From: Seriola aureovittata | Taxonomy: Eukaryota; Chordata; Actinopteri; Carangiformes; Carangidae | DNA: 64,000 bases | Reading direction: 5' to 3' | Assembly: GCF_021018895.1 (NCBI RefSeq) | Contig: NC_079373.1 | Span: 8,862,501-8,926,500 of the forward strand | Part shown: positions 62,042 to 64,000 of the stretch, piece after piece | How the letters are laid out: the number at the start of each line of letters is the position of its first letter | How positions within the stretch are numbered: the stretch's first letter is position 1 | Program-made: the position numbers and the translations under genes | Notes under the pieces: generated by a model | What the model saw: the letters and a program-made list of their open reading frames with translations, nothing else | What the model was told of the DNA's origin: nothing | Database searches by the model: none

Positions 62042-64000
62042 CGTGTCATGTGTCCTCAGAGGGTACACCCCGGTCAGTCGTGACCATCTGACGGAAGTTT
62101 AACCCCAGAGTCTGGAGGAAACTGAATTTTAAAAATGCCAAGTTTGAACTCCAGCTTCCTGAAAGGCTTAATAATTTCCTCTGACAGCGATTCTTGATTC
62201 TGGAGGAGGCCGCTTGTCGATACTCCAGAGGATCAGAACTCATCTGGTCTCGCCTTTGCCCTTCGGGGTCTAATGGCTGATTCACAAATCGGCTGTTTAT
62301 TTTCCTATGCGTGAACAAGGCAAGTTTTCAGCTAATTAGGTCTCTTGCACCTATGGGAACATGTTTCTCTTCTTCAGATGACCAATTAAACCAAAATATA
62401 GCTTTAAAAAATGAACAGGTTCTTACAGCGTATTCTGAAATAAACTACTCGGATGATATGAGCCATGATAAATAAACAAAATTAAGACATGCATGATTTA
62501 TAGGTCCCTTGCATGGCTGTTTGAAATGTCTCCACTGTCATTAACTTTTGGGAGCTTATCTTCATTGTGCCTGTTTAAGCTGTCTTAGAGGGGGAGTGCT
62601 GATTTGAATAGGAAAGAGGTGCTATCGTCAGGATCAGTAAAAGTCATTTCACGCCCCAGTGTATGTCAGCTCCCATTAGCTGGGACAACAAACTCCATCC
62701 TCTTCACTCAGCCTGTGTGCCTCTGTAGCTCTATCTTTGTCTCTAACCCGTGGGTAAGATTCAGTGCTGCCTTGTGAGAGGGTCATTATGAGCGGCCACA
62801 ACACAGAGAACAGAGCGCTTGCTTAAATCTAAATGAGGTGAACCTTCGAGATACAGTACATCTGGTGTAGCTTTCACATCACAGGCCCAATGAGCAGCTG
62901 TAGTCATCACGATTTCCTCTTTGGCTTCTTTGACAGGGCTGGACTGAGGGGCACAGTGCTCTGTCATGAGTTATTATGAGGCTCTGCCAATGAGAGTCCC
63001 TTCTCTCAAATGATTAATTGGGGAAGCATTACATAAGTCATGAACATCTGAATGTGCCAGTCACAATAGCCACTCTGTTTTCCAGAGATGGTCATTCAAT
63101 CGGCAATGTGGATAATTAGGCTGCTATAAAAAAACTATTGTGTACTCTCAATACTTAGAATAAATCTTCACTGGGTAAAATCAATTGCCTGAATAGCATC
63201 CTATCCACTTAAAGACCACAACTGTCATCAGCACAGATAAGACAACGGTGATACTGTGGTGAGTCTCACTCTCAAGTGGGTCAAGTCAGAGGTCTTCATG
63301 CCATATTATGTGATTACGTCGACCCGTTCGCCTCTTTGCCTTTTTTCTTTATAGGCCCCAAAGGTCACATTGAGGTTCAAGGCATGTTCTCAGGCTGTCA
63401 AGAGACGAGGGACCCATCTGTGCCGAGTGCCAACTTTGCCCCAGGCAGGCAAAACAATTGAGATCTACTGCGCAACAGTTACCTTTTCCCACACAATTGG
63501 TGAATACATGACCACACATGTTCACCCAGTATTGAAACAATGAATCATCTCTGCCAGATGAAGCCATGCAGTTAACCTTGCAGTGATATAAATGGATGCA
63601 GATCCCCCTCGCTCACATTTACTCAGTCCAGATTCCTTTGAGGCTTTATGTACATTATTTGACAACTCCACATTAGAAAGCATAATTTTTCTGTCCATCA
63701 TAATAAAGTCATCTACTGGACAATTGAAAGCTAATTTCCCTGCTGTGCTGTTCAGGAGACGTGACCGAACACACACTTGCATACCAATACATTGTAATGA
63801 GAGGTTTAAAGACTTATTCCAAGAAAACTCATCTGGAGCCGCTGCAGTGAGAGGCCTGCTAAGTGTGGTGCACTGTGAGGAGGAGATGGGTTTGGAGACA
63901 GGAGGATTCAGGAAAAGCTTTCATACAGCAGCCAGTCAACGTAATCACTGCACCGGTCTAATCTCCAAACAACTGTGCCAGTCCAATCTAGTGTTTGTGT

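Larger units (their letters stand above)
59005..64000 (-). other. pnpla8 upstream intron, at least 5 kb
   Basis: Sequence upstream of the penultimate exon on the minus strand. I looked for the preceding PNPLA8 exon (the R-A-S-S-A-A-P-G-Y-F region) and found no match, so it should lie beyond 64,000. Besides the repeat at 60,085-60,795 and an A27 run at about 62,015-62,041, nothing is recognised. The minus-strand frame at 62,046-62,318 and the plus-strand frame at 59,657-59,929 have no recognisable domain. Confidence 0.65.

Noticed and set aside
62046..62318. 90-codon minus-strand frame as a possible upstream pnpla8 exon
   Set aside because: Translation does not resemble the expected PNPLA8 segment before the D-G-G motif.
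1..64000. CRISPR arrays, tRNA or rRNA genes, operons, Shine-Dalgarno sites
   Set aside because: None seen; the window is vertebrate nuclear DNA.

Overview
The window is vertebrate nuclear DNA, most likely from a ray-finned (percomorph-type) fish. It is intron and intergenic sequence rich in microsatellites. It carries several dispersed repeat families of a kind I associate with teleosts, and the only recognisable host coding sequence is two exons of a vertebrate gene. No bacterial-style genes, CRISPR arrays, tRNA or rRNA genes were seen. Nearly all short open frames are chance frames or read through CA/GT, CT or TA repeats.

Layout. (1) Positions 1 to about 42,500 contain no coding exon I can recognise. 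They hold microsatellites, homopolymer tracts, MITE/SINE-like repeats, a dead Tc1/mariner transposase fragment (6,716-7,012, minus) and a probable solo LTR (40,133-40,658). (2) A CpG-dense block at 42,530-42,800 ends in a good minus-strand splice donor and looks like a promoter with a non-coding first exon. (3) At 43,440-49,692 lies a complete, very young LTR retrotransposon. It has about 1.6-kb LTRs that differ by one substitution and two indels, a 4-bp target-site duplication (CATG), a 17-nt primer binding site that fits elongator tRNA-Met, a polypurine tract, and one 585-codon Gag-like ORF. It has no protease, reverse transcriptase, RNase H or integrase. (4) At 55,736-59,004 on the minus strand are the last two coding exons of pnpla8 (calcium-independent phospholipase A2 gamma). 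They carry the catalytic D-G-G motif and a C-terminal SKL peroxisomal signal. The rest of the gene would lie beyond position 64,000.

In human, NRCAM lies directly downstream of PNPLA8 on the same strand. By synteny, the CpG block may be the nrcam promoter and the 42 kb to its left a long nrcam 5' intron. This is inference; no nrcam coding exon is visible.

The most unusual system is the Gag-only retrotransposon. The end of its LTR contains three additional primer-binding-site-like modules before the true PBS. Its ORF is tightly flanked by splice-like signals, its Gag has a coiled coil, a capsid-like region and a basic tail but no zinc knuckle, and its leader has internal repeats. It presumably moves using enzymes supplied by another element.
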